From: Silicimonas algicola
GTDB lineage: Bacteria; Pseudomonadota; Alphaproteobacteria; Rhodobacterales; Rhodobacteraceae
Assembly: GCF_003148765.1 (NCBI RefSeq)
Contig: NZ_QGGV01000014.1
Coordinates: forward strand, 1 to 64,000
Reading direction: 5' to 3'
DNA length: 64,000 bases
Shown: piece by piece, positions 9,492 to 18,426 of the stretch
Layout: every line of letters starts with the position of its first letter
Numbering within the stretch: position 1 is the stretch's first letter
Position numbers and translations under genes: made by a program
Notes under the pieces: model-generated
What the model saw: the letters and a program-made list of their open reading frames with translations, nothing else
Told to the model about the DNA's origin: nothing
Databases searched by the model: none

Positions 9492-10850
9492 TCAGTTGCG
9501 ACCAATGGATCTCAGGACCCGGTCCAGTCGCTGCCCCTGGGGGCTTATGTGGAGTGGCGCGTCCTTGACGGCGTTATAGTAGGCGGCCGGATCGTAGATC
9601 GGGACGTTGAGGCCCAGCCGCTCGGCCGTGAGCCGTCCCATCGCGTCGAGAACCTGGTAGATCGCGAGATACCGGTCGACCTCGGCCGCGACGCGGCTGG
9701 TGAGGGCGTCGAGCACCTCCTGCTCCTGGTCGAGGACCTCGAGCGTCGTCCGCGCGCCAAGCTGAAGCTCTTCGCGCACGCCTTCGAGGGCGAGCTGCGC
9801 GGCGCGCACCTGGCGGTCGGAGGCATCGATGGATGCAATGGCGACGGCGAGGTTGGCGTAGGCGTTGCCGACCTGCTGGTCGACAAGAAGACCGGTGGTG
9901 TAGAGCTGCGCCCGCACCTGGTCGCGGCGCGCCAACGACTGGCGCTTCAGCGACGACAGTGCGCCACCCTGATATATCGGCCCCGAGAGCTCGACCCCGA
10001 GGGACGTGCTGTCGTCACCTTCGTCGTCGATCCCGAACCGGCCCGAGACCTCGATGTTGGGAAGCCGGTTGCGCGAGGCGCGTTCGACGGCGATATCCGC
10101 CGCCTTGACCTGGTGCCGGACCTGGATGACCTGAGGGTTTTCCTGACGTGCGATCGCGCGCGCGGCCTCTTCGCTCGCCGGAATGGCGGGCGGCGTGGGC
10201 GGAGGCGCAAGATTGTCGGGATATTGGCCGACGACGGCGCGATACTGCTCGCGCGCCTGTGCGAGGCCGCCCTGCTCGGCCGCGAGACCGGACCGGGCCG
10301 CGGCAAGACGAGCCTCGGCGAGCGAGACGTCGGTGCGCGTCACCTCGCCCACATCGAAGCGGTCGCGGGTTGCGCGAAGCTGTTCGGTCAGGAGGCGGAC
10401 GTTGTTCTGGCGCAGGTCGACGAAAGCCTCGGACCGGCGCACGGCAAGATAGGCGGTGACGGTGTTCAGCAGAACCGTGTTTTCGACATCGACGAGAACC
10501 GCGCGGGTGGCGAGTACGGTTTCCTTCGCCACGTCGACCCCGAGTTCCGAGCGACCGAAATCGTAGAGCAGCATTCCCGCTGTCAGCGAGATCGTTGCGT
10601 TGACGTCACTGCCGGTCGAAGGATCGGCGTAGTTCACTCCGGCGGCGTAGTTCAAGACCGGCCGAAGGGTCGCAACGGCCTGGGCCACATCCTCGTCCGC
10701 GGCACGCAGGACGGCGCGGTTCTGGTCTATCAGCCCGCTGTCGCGATAGGCGTCGATGAGTGCGTCCGTCAGCGTTTCCGCCGTTGTCGGCAGCGCCGCC
10801 AGCGACAGGACCATGGCGGCGATGGATGTGCGGAGTTTGTTCATGTTCAT
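9492..10850 (-). CDS. TolC-family outer membrane efflux/secretion protein
   Basis: A 452-residue outer membrane channel protein with a signal peptide (MNKLRTSIAAMVLSLAALP, cleavage near TAETL). Two repeated helical hairpin regions follow, with landmarks such as LLYDFGRSELGVDVAKETVL and FDVGEVTRTDVSLAEARLA. Such proteins form trimeric exit ducts for type I secretion or RND efflux. The frame opens at a GTG at 10862 that overlaps the pcm stop; ATGs at 10850 and 10844 fit the signal peptide better. No partner ABC or membrane-fusion genes are adjacent. Confidence 0.88.
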   Translation of the reverse strand: MNMNKLRTSIAAMVLSLAALPTTAETLTDALIDAYRDSGLIDQNRAVLRAADEDVAQAVATLRPVLNYAAGVNYADPSTGSDVNATISLTAGMLLYDFGRSELGVDVAKETVLATRAVLVDVENTVLLNTVTAYLAVRRSEAFVDLRQNNVRLLTEQLRATRDRFDVGEVTRTDVSLAEARLAAARSGLAAEQGGLAQAREQYRAVVGQYPDNLAPPPTPPAIPASEEAARAIARQENPQVIQVRHQVKAADIAVERASRNRLPNIEVSGRFGIDDEGDDSTSLGVELSGPIYQGGALSSLKRQSLARRDQVRAQLYTTGLLVDQQVGNAYANLAVAIASIDASDRQVRAAQLALEGVREELQLGARTTLEVLDQEQEVLDALTSRVAAEVDRYLAIYQVLDAMGRLTAERLGLNVPIYDPAAYYNAVKDAPLHISPQGQRLDRVLRSIGRN

Positions 10851-10858
10851 TCGCCGTC

Positions 10859-11512
10859 TCACAGAACGAAGGCGCGGCGCGCCTCGAAGCCGGGCAGTAC
10901 CGGCGCGCCCGCGTTGAAGGCGTATCGCCAGTTCACGCGGCCATCGATGCGGTACCCGACACGGACGACACCGAGCGCACCCTCGGCGAAGATTGCGACA
11001 AGACGACCGCCCTCCTTCAGTTGATCGACGAGGCTGTCGGGCATGTGCTCCACCGCGCCCTCGAGCAGGATCACATCGTAGGGACCGTGCTTCGCGGCGC
11101 CTTCGGCCAGCGGGCCCTCGACCACGGCGACGTTATCGGCGCCGGCGGAGGAGAGCGCGCGCTCGGCTTCCGCCGCAAGGGCCTTGTCCTCTTCGAGGGC
11201 GATCACGGCCTCGGCCAGGCGCGCCGCGAGCGCGGAGGAGTAGCCAAGCCCCGCCCCCACGTCGAGAACGATCTCGTCCGACTGGATGTCAGCGGCGTCG
11301 AGCATCTTGGCCAGCGTCCGCGGATCGAGAACGACCCGGCCTCGACCGAGGTCGACATGCTCGCCGGCGTAGGCCGCTTCGCGCCGTTCGAGGGGCACGA
11401 AATCCTCGCGCGGGACAGACAGCATGGCCTCGATGATTGGAAACCGGGTGACATCCGAAGGCCTGACCTGCGTGTCGACCATCGTGGTGCGGCGGCGGGC
11501 GAAATCGGTCAT
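10859..11512 (-). CDS. pcm: Protein-L-isoaspartate O-methyltransferase family
   Basis: A 217-residue SAM-dependent enzyme that repairs isoaspartyl residues in damaged proteins. The SAM-binding motif [18 protein letters not shown] lies near residues 78-95. The family N-terminus (MVDTQVRP and VPREDFVP) is intact. The gene pairs with tolC in an overlapping arrangement, a common neighbour in Rhodobacterales. Length is typical. Confidence 0.88.
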   Translation of the reverse strand: MTDFARRRTTMVDTQVRPSDVTRFPIIEAMLSVPREDFVPLERREAAYAGEHVDLGRGRVVLDPRTLAKMLDAADIQSDEIVLDVGAGLGYSSALAARLAEAVIALEEDKALAAEAERALSSAGADNVAVVEGPLAEGAAKHGPYDVILLEGAVEHMPDSLVDQLKEGGRLVAIFAEGALGVVRVGYRIDGRVNWRYAFNAGAPVLPGFEARRAFVL

Positions 11513-11820
11513 TCGCTAAACTCTTCCGTTCAGTAACCCCGCGCCCGTTGAACCACGTTTGAGGTGACCGCGCAATGGAGCCGAAGCCACACCGGCACGG
11601 TTGTCGGCCCGATGGCCACGATGCATCGCGAACCTGAACTGCCCCATCATTGCGCCCCGTGCGCAAGCATTAATCATCGAATCGCGAGGCGTCGGCGGAA
11701 AACGGGGAACGGGCTGAGAAAGTTCGCTGTCAAGACTGGCTCCCCTCAAAAATCGGTGTTAACGAATCCTTAATAAGGGTTGATCAGTCGATAATTTCCT
11801 TACCGTCAGGGCTGCCGGCA
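11513..11820. other. Divergent intergenic region pcm / sugar transferase
   Basis: These 308 bp carry no gene. The right third (11728-11820) is conserved in sequence and spacing upstream of the second sugar-transferase copy (see 11728-11791), so it probably holds the promoter. A short dyad CCTTA-A-TAAGG lies near 11769-11779. Confidence 0.55.
11728..11791 (+). promoter_or_regulatory. Conserved upstream element, copy 1
   Basis: TGTCAAG at 11728, CGGTGTTA at 11754 and GGTTGATCAGTCGA at 11778 recur at 52288-52351, upstream of the paralogous sugar transferase. The TGTCAAG-to-GGTTGATC distance is exactly 50 bp in both. The last element ends 29 bp before the start codon here and 30 bp in the other copy. 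A shared promoter or operator is the likely meaning. Confidence 0.6.
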
Positions 11821-12483
11821 ATGTATTTCCGCGATTTCCGCAAGAACCCTATCCTGGCGGTTGCCTCCGAGCGGCGGCGGAATACGGCGTTCGAGCGTTT
11901 CTTCAACAAGCGCTTATTTGATTTGATTCTCTGCCCCATTGGATTGCTTCTGACCGGCTTTGTCGGATTGCTTCTCATGATCCTCAACCCTGCCTTCAAT
12001 CCGGGCCCCTTGCTTTACTCGCAGCAACGCATGGGGCTTAATGGCGACCGCTTCACGATGCTGAAGTTCCGCACCATGCTGCCGCCCGAGGTCGTGGCGA
12101 ATGCGCGACCGGCGACGGCACCGCTCGAGATCGAGAGAATCACGCCGCTCGGACGGATCCTGCGACGCTTCCGACTGGATGAGTTGCCGAATTTCGTGAA
12201 TGTCTGGCGGGGCGAAATGAGCGTCGTCGGCCCACGCCCCGACGCGTGGGAACATGCCGACCTGTTCTGGAAGACAGTGCCGCGTTACAGCGAGCGCTTT
12301 CGCGTTCGTCCAGGCATCACCGGGCTGGCGCAGGTCCAGGGCGGATATGCCGACTGCGCGAACGCCGTCCGTCGGAAGGCGCGGCTCGACAGTCACTACG
12401 TCAACCGGGCCTGCTTCGCGCTGGAGGTGTTCATCATCTGGCGCACCGTCGTGATCTTCTTCAGCGGGTTCGGCGCCAAGTAG
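11821..12483 (+). CDS. Polyprenyl-phosphate sugar-1-phosphate transferase (EPS priming), copy 1
   Basis: A 220-residue bacterial sugar transferase (WcaJ/WbaP/ExoY catalytic family). It links a sugar-1-phosphate to undecaprenyl phosphate at the inner membrane, the first step of repeat-unit assembly. One hydrophobic segment (about residues 34-58) precedes the catalytic part, with LKFRTML, SVVGPRPD and RPGITGLAQVQGG. It lacks the N-terminal multi-helix region of WcaJ, as in the small ExoY/PglC-like forms. It is roughly 80% identical by eye to the copy at 52382. First gene of the EPS region. Confidence 0.92.
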   Translation: MYFRDFRKNPILAVASERRRNTAFERFFNKRLFDLILCPIGLLLTGFVGLLLMILNPAFNPGPLLYSQQRMGLNGDRFTMLKFRTMLPPEVVANARPATAPLEIERITPLGRILRRFRLDELPNFVNVWRGEMSVVGPRPDAWEHADLFWKTVPRYSERFRVRPGITGLAQVQGGYADCANAVRRKARLDSHYVNRACFALEVFIIWRTVVIFFSGFGAK

Positions 12484-12521
12484 TCTGCGGTCGACGTCTT
12501 CGCAGTCCGGCACCTCCGACT

Positions 12522-13292
12522 TCAGCGACCCGCCCGCATGACATGTTCGTCGTCATCGAAGCGGATGGCGGTCAGTATTCCCGAGTAATAAGCCCCTGTA
12601 TCGAGGCAGATGCGTCCGGGACGGCTCACGATTTCGGGGTCGTCGTAGTGGCCATGGACGACGAGTTTGCCCGGAAGGGGTTCGTCGCGCAGGGCATCGG
12701 GATGGCCCCAGAGCAACGCGCGCGTGGTTTGCGCGTCGAGGTCTCGGGCCGGATTCACTCCGGCATGGCAGAAGACGACGTCTCCCGACGTGGCGATCAG
12801 GGGCAAGGCGCTGACAAAGGGAAGCAGGGGCGAAACAGCCTCACGAAAGTCATCCCTGATCCGGCTGAGATCGTCTTGCGTCAGGGGGCGCACCGGAACC
12901 TGCACGCCGAAGCTTGCCAGCGTCTGCGAGCCACCCATCTTCATCCACGCCTCGCCATGCGTCGGATCCTCGAGGAAGTCGACCATCGCCGCCTCGTGAT
13001 TTCCCATCAGGCAGTCGCATGAGAACAACTCGCAAGACAGGTCGCGAAGGCATTCGAGAACATGGCGCGAACTGTCGCCTCGGTCGATATAGTCGCCGAG
13101 GAGGACAACGCGTGCGGTACGACCGTCGTCGTGGAGCACCATGTCCTCGCGGATGTCGTCGAGCAGGGCGTTCAGAAGATCGACCCGTCCGTGGACGTCG
13201 CCGACGGCATAGACCCTTTCGCGTTCGGCGACACGAGGGCGGACGGCTGCGGTGTGTCGGGACGGCCGCGTGAAAAACGGGAGCCCGCGCAT
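12522..13292 (-). CDS. PPP-family metallophosphoesterase, copy 1
   Basis: A 256-residue phosphoprotein-phosphatase-type enzyme using two metals. Motifs in order: VGDVHGR (near residue 28), LLGDYIDRGD, MGNHEAAM, FCHAGVNP and VVHGHYDD, the complete PPP metal and phosphate ligand set. The ATG at 13292 lies just after the upstream stop (13294), so it is probably cotranscribed with the polymerase/ligase-like gene. A paralogue with the same motifs is at 20282. As no Wzb-type tyrosine phosphatase is seen, it may counteract the tyrosine kinase at 14675; this is speculation. Confidence 0.85.
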   Translation of the reverse strand: MRGLPFFTRPSRHTAAVRPRVAERERVYAVGDVHGRVDLLNALLDDIREDMVLHDDGRTARVVLLGDYIDRGDSSRHVLECLRDLSCELFSCDCLMGNHEAAMVDFLEDPTHGEAWMKMGGSQTLASFGVQVPVRPLTQDDLSRIRDDFREAVSPLLPFVSALPLIATSGDVVFCHAGVNPARDLDAQTTRALLWGHPDALRDEPLPGKLVVHGHYDDPEIVSRPGRICLDTGAYYSGILTAIRFDDDEHVMRAGR

Positions 13293-13293
13293 G

Positions 13294-14613
13294 TCAGGCT
13301 GCCACCTCGGATGAATTCCTCTGGCGCGGGAATGCCTGAGCCCAGCCCAATCCGAGGATAAAGGCGAAGAGCGCCGCAGAGGCCGGCATCTGAAGGCTGA
13401 AATCGAAGGCTGAATGGAACCCGCCGGCAATTGCGGCCGCAAAGGCGAAGCGGGTGTAAAGGCGATTTCGGCTTCGGACGAAGGTTCCGCGCAGGATGAC
13501 CAGAACGATGATGGCGAGGCAGCCATAGAAAAGTGCGGCCGCCGGCAATCCCAATTCGAATGCATTCTCGAGATAGCTGGAATGGGCGAGATCGACTTCA
13601 GCCATCGAGATGTCGGGCGTTACATAGATCCGGAATGCGTCCTGGAACGCGCCGAGCCCATGCCCAAGGAGCGGCCTGTCGAGGATGCCGTCGATCACGA
13701 GGGGGTAGATCAGGAAGCGTGCCTCTTCCGTGGTGTCGACGAAGATTCGGGTCAGGACCCCGCTCGAGAGCGCCATGAACGAGAAGGCGATGAGCGCTGC
13801 GGAGAAAGCCAGCGCGAGCGACGTCGAGCCTTGCGACGTGCGGCGTCCGGACAGGAAATAGGCCGCAAGGCCCAGTCCCGCCGCCGCGGCCCCTGCCCGG
13901 CTCTGGCTGAGGAGAATCGCCCCGAGGCAGAGAAGGACACCGGTCGCGTAGAGCCAGTTCGATTCGAAGAAGTCCTCGAGGAAGTCGCGAAGTTGGCGGT
14001 GGGGATCCTTCGACCGATCGGGCGATACGCGCAGGTAGAGCGCGAGGTTCGCGAGAAGTCCGAAGACCGCGTAGGTCGCGAAATTGTTGCGGTTGATGAA
14101 ACTGGCGGTGACGTTGGTCGTGGCGCGTTCGCCAAGGATCGGGTTCTGGGAAATCGCGACCGTCACGATGCCGTAGGCCGACAGGAGGCTGATCCCCACG
14201 GCGATCCAGATCAGGCTCTGCTCGGCATCGTCCGACTTCACGGCGTGGCGCGCGGCGATCCAGAAGACCATCGCGTAGGCCGAGAGCCGCATGGCGTGGT
14301 GCAGCCCTGCGATGGGATCGGCCGATATTCGGCCGATGACCTCGGGCACGAGACGCCAGACGGGATGGGCCCAACCCACTGGCGGCGCCCAGAGCGACTG
14401 GACAAGAGCCCAGGCGATCACCAGCGCAAAGACGAGGCCCAGGGGAAGCGCCTGTCGGGAATAGCGGTCTATCCCCGAGCGGAAGTCGAAAAGGACACGC
14501 AGGATGAAAAGCAGGATCACGCCCAGGCTGAGAAGCGTCCACCACATCGGGCGGTTGGACGCCAGGGGCAGGACGCTGACCAGCACGAAGACGAGCGTCA
14601 CACGCCCGATCAT
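13294..14613 (-). CDS. O-antigen ligase/polymerase-like membrane protein
   Basis: A 439-residue, strongly hydrophobic protein with about ten predicted membrane helices. It has the long periplasmic loop typical of the Wzy_C/O-antigen ligase (WaaL, ExoQ) superfamily. Landmarks are TASFINRNNFATYAVFGLLA and LLGHGLGAFQDAFR followed by AHSSYLENAFELGLPAAALF, which carries the conserved H-S-x-Y-L-E pattern. It should join polysaccharide repeat units, or move glycan from lipid carrier to acceptor, on the outer face of the inner membrane. It lies 61 bp downstream of the kinase gene on the same strand. Confidence 0.8.
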   Translation of the reverse strand: MIGRVTLVFVLVSVLPLASNRPMWWTLLSLGVILLFILRVLFDFRSGIDRYSRQALPLGLVFALVIAWALVQSLWAPPVGWAHPVWRLVPEVIGRISADPIAGLHHAMRLSAYAMVFWIAARHAVKSDDAEQSLIWIAVGISLLSAYGIVTVAISQNPILGERATTNVTASFINRNNFATYAVFGLLANLALYLRVSPDRSKDPHRQLRDFLEDFFESNWLYATGVLLCLGAILLSQSRAGAAAAGLGLAAYFLSGRRTSQGSTSLALAFSAALIAFSFMALSSGVLTRIFVDTTEEARFLIYPLVIDGILDRPLLGHGLGAFQDAFRIYVTPDISMAEVDLAHSSYLENAFELGLPAAALFYGCLAIIVLVILRGTFVRSRNRLYTRFAFAAAIAGGFHSAFDFSLQMPASAALFAFILGLGWAQAFPRQRNSSEVAA

Positions 14614-14674
14614 CCCCTCACTCCAGCCGGGGTCATGACGTCATGCGCCCGCACGCCGGCGCACGACGCGTGTC

Positions 14675-16957
14675 TCAGGAGACATAGTAATCCTTGTAGC
14701 GCCCGCGATAGTACGAATAGCCGTCATAGGAATAGCGGGCCGCCCTCGCCTCGTTCAGCATGGTGAAGCTGACGCCGATGAGGGGCGCTCCGACGGACTG
14801 AAGCTCCTTGATGCCTTCCTGCACCGCGCCGCGAGGGGTCGAATCCCAGCGGACGACGTAGACCACCGCATCGACGAGCCGCGACAGGATCTTGGCGTCC
14901 GCCACGACCAGGGACGGCGGCGTGTCGAAGATGACGAGGTCGTAGCGCGCCTTCAGTTCGGCCACGATCTCGTGGAACTTGCGGGACGACAGGATGTCGG
15001 CTGCGTTGATGTTCGAGCGCGGCTCGGAGGGGACCGTCATCAGCACGTCGAGGCCGGTTTCCTCGTCGTGGTAGATCGCGTCGTCCATCGTCGCGGTGCC
15101 ATCGAGGACAGAGAGAAGGCCTTGCTCCCTGCCCTCGTCCGGCAGAAGGCGCGCGAGCGATGGCAGGCGAAGGTCGCAGTCGATGATGACGGCGGACTTG
15201 CCCATCTGGCGGCTGGTCATGGCGACGAGCATCGAGGTCGTCGACTTACCCTCGCGTGGGACGGACGAGGTGAACATGACGGTGCGAGGAGGCTCGTCGA
15301 CCTTCGAGAAGAGGATACTTGTTCGCAGCGACCGGACGGCCTCGGCAAGGGCGGACTTGGGCGAAGTTCTGAATTGGGTGACGACATCGCGCCTGTGCAG
15401 TCGCCGTCCTGCCGAGGGAAGCGCGCCCAGATAGGGCAGTCCGGTGAGCTGCTCGAGCTGATCGGGGGCGCGGAAGGTGTTGTTCAGAAGGTCGATCAGG
15501 AAGATCAGGCCGACGCCCGCCATTGCCCCGAGGATGAGCGACAGAAGCTGGGTCCGGCGGGCGCGGGCCGCATCGGGTCCGAGGGGCACCTCGGCGGGCG
15601 ACAGGATACGCGCATCGGCGGTCTGGAGCGCCTCCTGCTCAGTGGTTTCCTTGAGCCGCCCCAGGAAGTTCTCGTAGACCGCCCGGCTGGCCTCGGCCTC
15701 GCGCTCGAGCTGGCGAATGCGGATGGTGTCCTGCGACTGCCCTCTCGCGAGTATCTCGAGCTCGTCGAGTTCAGCTTCGAGGCTGGCGACCCGGTCGGTC
15801 TGCACGGCGACCTCGATGCGCGCACCTTCGACGATGCGCTCGGCTTCTCGCTGGAGGTTCTCGCGCACGTCTGACAGCTGCTGCGCCAGCCGGACGCGCG
15901 CGGGGTGATCCTCGTCGACGGTGTCGCCCAGCGCCGTCTGCTGGGACATGAGCGTGTCCTCGCTGGCGCGGTAAGTCTGGATCAGCGGCGACGCCCGGAA
16001 TTCATTGATCGCGCCGAAGTCGCGGCCGGCGTCGACGGCATCACGCAAACGGCCATAGGTCGCCTGGGCTAGCGACAGGTCGTTTCGTGCGATGGACAGC
16101 CCCGCGTTCTGGGCCTCGATCTGGGCTTGCGTGATCTCGAGGCTCTGGCCGGCGTCCGCGGCGAGCTCGGCGCGCGCGGCCTCGACGGCTTCTTCGGCGT
16201 CCTGGACGCGCTGTCGCAATTCCTCGACCCTGTTGCTGAGCCAGGTCGTCGCTTCACGGGTCGCCTCGAGCTTCGCTTCGAGCTGGTCGGTGATGTACTG
16301 CTGCGCGAAGGTGTTGGCGACGCGGGCGGCCAGGTTGCGGTCGCCGGCGGTGTAGCCAATCTCGATCACCTTGGTGTCCCAGATGGGCGACAGCTTCAGG
16401 CTGTTCCGGATCTGGCTGATGATCTGGAGCCGCAGCAGCGCGGCCGCCTCGGCGGCGTCGGGCGGTGCGGGAGGCGGCGACATGAGGCCCACGTCGCGCA
16501 GGACTTCCTTGACGCCGTCTGGCATCGAAAAGATGCCGCGGATGCGGGTCCCGAGCGTTTCCCTCGGTGGCCTGAGACTTGAGTTGAAGGCAGGGTTTTC
16601 GAGAAGGTTCAATTCGCCGATCACGCGCTCGATCAGCGTCGTGGACTGGAGAATCTCGACCTGATTCTCGAGCGTGTCATCGATGCGGACGACCGACTGT
16701 CCCACGTCGACGACGTTGGCCTGGTCGATGTCGAACATGACCTTGGTGCGGGCGGTATAGGTGGCCTCGTACTGCGAGGTCAGGAAGAACCCGATGAGCC
16801 CTGCGAAAAGCGTCGAGATGATGATGATCCAGCGACCGCGCCACAGCTTGCTGATGATGGCGCGCAGGTCGATCTCGTCGTCGCTGTCATCCTCGACCGG
16901 CGCGTCGCCGACACGCATCGTCCGGAATTTCAGCGTGCTTTCCTGCCTCATGTCCAA
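14675..16957 (-). CDS. Polysaccharide co-polymerase / tyrosine autokinase (Wzc/ExoP type)
   Basis: A 760-residue inner-membrane protein. It has a first membrane helix near residues 42-62, a Wzz domain, long coiled coils (about 190-430) and a second helix near 465-488. The cytoplasmic BY-kinase has Walker A VPREGKST near residue 567, Walker A' VIIDCDLRLPS and Walker B LVIFDTPPS. The C-terminus is a tyrosine-rich tail (YSYDGYSYYRGRYKDYYVS), the usual autophosphorylation site. It controls chain length and couples synthesis to export through the Wza-like protein at 18427. A second ATG lies two codons in. No Wzb phosphatase is adjacent. Confidence 0.93.
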   Translation of the reverse strand: MDMRQESTLKFRTMRVGDAPVEDDSDDEIDLRAIISKLWRGRWIIIISTLFAGLIGFFLTSQYEATYTARTKVMFDIDQANVVDVGQSVVRIDDTLENQVEILQSTTLIERVIGELNLLENPAFNSSLRPPRETLGTRIRGIFSMPDGVKEVLRDVGLMSPPPAPPDAAEAAALLRLQIISQIRNSLKLSPIWDTKVIEIGYTAGDRNLAARVANTFAQQYITDQLEAKLEATREATTWLSNRVEELRQRVQDAEEAVEAARAELAADAGQSLEITQAQIEAQNAGLSIARNDLSLAQATYGRLRDAVDAGRDFGAINEFRASPLIQTYRASEDTLMSQQTALGDTVDEDHPARVRLAQQLSDVRENLQREAERIVEGARIEVAVQTDRVASLEAELDELEILARGQSQDTIRIRQLEREAEASRAVYENFLGRLKETTEQEALQTADARILSPAEVPLGPDAARARRTQLLSLILGAMAGVGLIFLIDLLNNTFRAPDQLEQLTGLPYLGALPSAGRRLHRRDVVTQFRTSPKSALAEAVRSLRTSILFSKVDEPPRTVMFTSSVPREGKSTTSMLVAMTSRQMGKSAVIIDCDLRLPSLARLLPDEGREQGLLSVLDGTATMDDAIYHDEETGLDVLMTVPSEPRSNINAADILSSRKFHEIVAELKARYDLVIFDTPPSLVVADAKILSRLVDAVVYVVRWDSTPRGAVQEGIKELQSVGAPLIGVSFTMLNEARAARYSYDGYSYYRGRYKDYYVS

Positions 16958-17226
16958 TACCTGCTCCTAGCCGAGTAAGCACCGCCTCAAACGGGCACAG
17001 AAAGCTTTTGGCTGCTTCACTTCTTGGCAAAACACTAATCGCGAATTGGCACCGAGAGCAACCTCCGGACTTGAGCGTCAAGGCTGGTGAACCGAGATGT
17101 CACAGCACCTGGCGGTTTGTTGCGGGGTCAGCCAATTTTCCCGATACCTCATTGCCATAGCATGCTACTGACTGGCTTGATCCACGGAGTGGTCTATGTC
17201 ACATTGCAGACAGCAAGGGATATCCG

Positions 17227-17631
17227 ATGTTTAAGACCTTTTCCCACCGCTTTCTGCTTTTGGCCGCACTCGCCTCGGCGATGCCTGCCCATGCGCAGTC
17301 GACGACCGCACTTCGGTGCGACCTGCTGGACAACCCGATTTCGGCGCGCCAGTGCATGTTGTCGCAGCAAATCCAGGCAACGCGCATCCAGGGCGATCTC
17401 GTCAAGGGGTCGGCCTATCCGGTCGTGCAGGAGGATGACCTGACGGAAGAAGAACGTCTTGCCGTTCTCCGCGCCCGACAGCAGATGGCCGAGATGACTT
17501 CGGACCGCGTCGTCCTGGCCCCCGCCGGCAGCGGCAGTGCAGGGTATGTGATTCCCCTCCTCCTGCTGCTTCTCCTTCTCGGACTTGCAGGCGGCGGCGG
17601 GTCGTCGGGCGAGCCTGTCAGTCCGTCGTAA
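17227..17631 (+). CDS. Secreted protein with C-terminal poly-Leu segment and Gly tail
   Basis: A 134-residue protein with a clear signal peptide ending in AHAQ (about residue 23). The mature part contains two cysteines and a charged helical stretch. It ends with VIPLLLLLLLLGLAGGGGSS and a short Pro/Ser tail. The C-terminal helix without a basic cluster is unlike PEP-CTERM or LPXTG tails. It is divergent from the kinase gene and overlaps the convergent 17618-18253 gene by 14 bp. No family is recognised; its place in the EPS locus suggests a role at the cell surface. Confidence 0.65.
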   Translation: MFKTFSHRFLLLAALASAMPAHAQSTTALRCDLLDNPISARQCMLSQQIQATRIQGDLVKGSAYPVVQEDDLTEEERLAVLRARQQMAEMTSDRVVLAPAGSGSAGYVIPLLLLLLLLGLAGGGGSSGEPVSPS

Positions 17632-18253
17632 TCTCGGCGGCGAGGCTTCGCAGGCCGTCGCTGTCCTTCAGGATGACGTCCAGATGACGCGGCTCAAAGC
17701 GCCGCATCACCGCCAGATCCCGTTTCACCTTTTCTTCGACCTCGCCCCGGTCGTCGGGTAGCGTTCCGAGGTCCAGAAGAAGTTCGTAGAGGTTGAGGCG
17801 CACCGGCGCGAGCTGCGCACTCGCGGGGGCCAGGGCCCACGACACATTGAGATCAGACAACGCCGCGGCGTCGTCCGCCTGCATCGCGTCCGCCCAGGCG
17901 AGATAGGCCCAGGTGTAGGCGTTGCCGGGCGCGAGTGCCGCGCTTTCCGCAAGGGCTTCGCGCGCCCGGCGGGCCCGCGCAATCGCCGTGTCGACAGAGG
18001 CCAGTTCATCGCGCTCTTCCGTCGCCGACGACGCCACGAGGTCGCCCTGCAGAAGCCCGAACCCGACCTGGAAGAGATAGTCCGACCGATTGTAGACCGC
18101 TTCGACCACGGGGACGCGCCAGTCGCCGAAAAGTCCCTCGACCCGGGCGTCGCTGTCGAAAGCCGGCATCGACGAGACGACGAAGTATGCCGACGTCACG
18201 CCGGCGGAAAGCAGCGCCAGTTGGGGCAGGAAGGCTGCAAGTCGCAAGATCAT
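17618..18253 (-). CDS. Membrane-anchored protein with TPR-like helical region
   Basis: A 211-residue protein with an N-terminal hydrophobic anchor (about residues 4-28) and an alpha-helical, alanine-rich periplasmic region. The segment AREALAESAALAPGNAYTWA is like a single TPR unit. It sits between the secreted protein and the wza-like gene and is read in the opposite direction to both. Its presence in the EPS locus suggests an assembly or scaffolding role, but no specific function is supported. Confidence 0.6.
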   Translation of the reverse strand: MILRLAAFLPQLALLSAGVTSAYFVVSSMPAFDSDARVEGLFGDWRVPVVEAVYNRSDYLFQVGFGLLQGDLVASSATEERDELASVDTAIARARRAREALAESAALAPGNAYTWAYLAWADAMQADDAAALSDLNVSWALAPASAQLAPVRLNLYELLLDLGTLPDDRGEVEEKVKRDLAVMRRFEPRHLDVILKDSDGLRSLAAEITTD

Positions 18254-18426
18254 GTGGCGGCGCCTTTGAAACGGTCCGGGGCTGGTCCGGCCAATTCACC
18301 ACGGCCACGGCTCCAGGGGCAACACCCTTTGTGTCTCGACGCACACAGGCGGGACCCGCGTGCCCAAGGCGGCTTGTCAGGCCAACATCTTGCCGCAATT
18401 ATGCCTTAAAAAATAGAGGCAAGGTA

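Noticed and set aside
17935-18426. 5' extension of the wza-like gene
   Set aside because: The frame is open, but it overlaps the TPR-like gene on the other strand. The ATG at 18427 gives a ribosome site and a proper lipoprotein signal.
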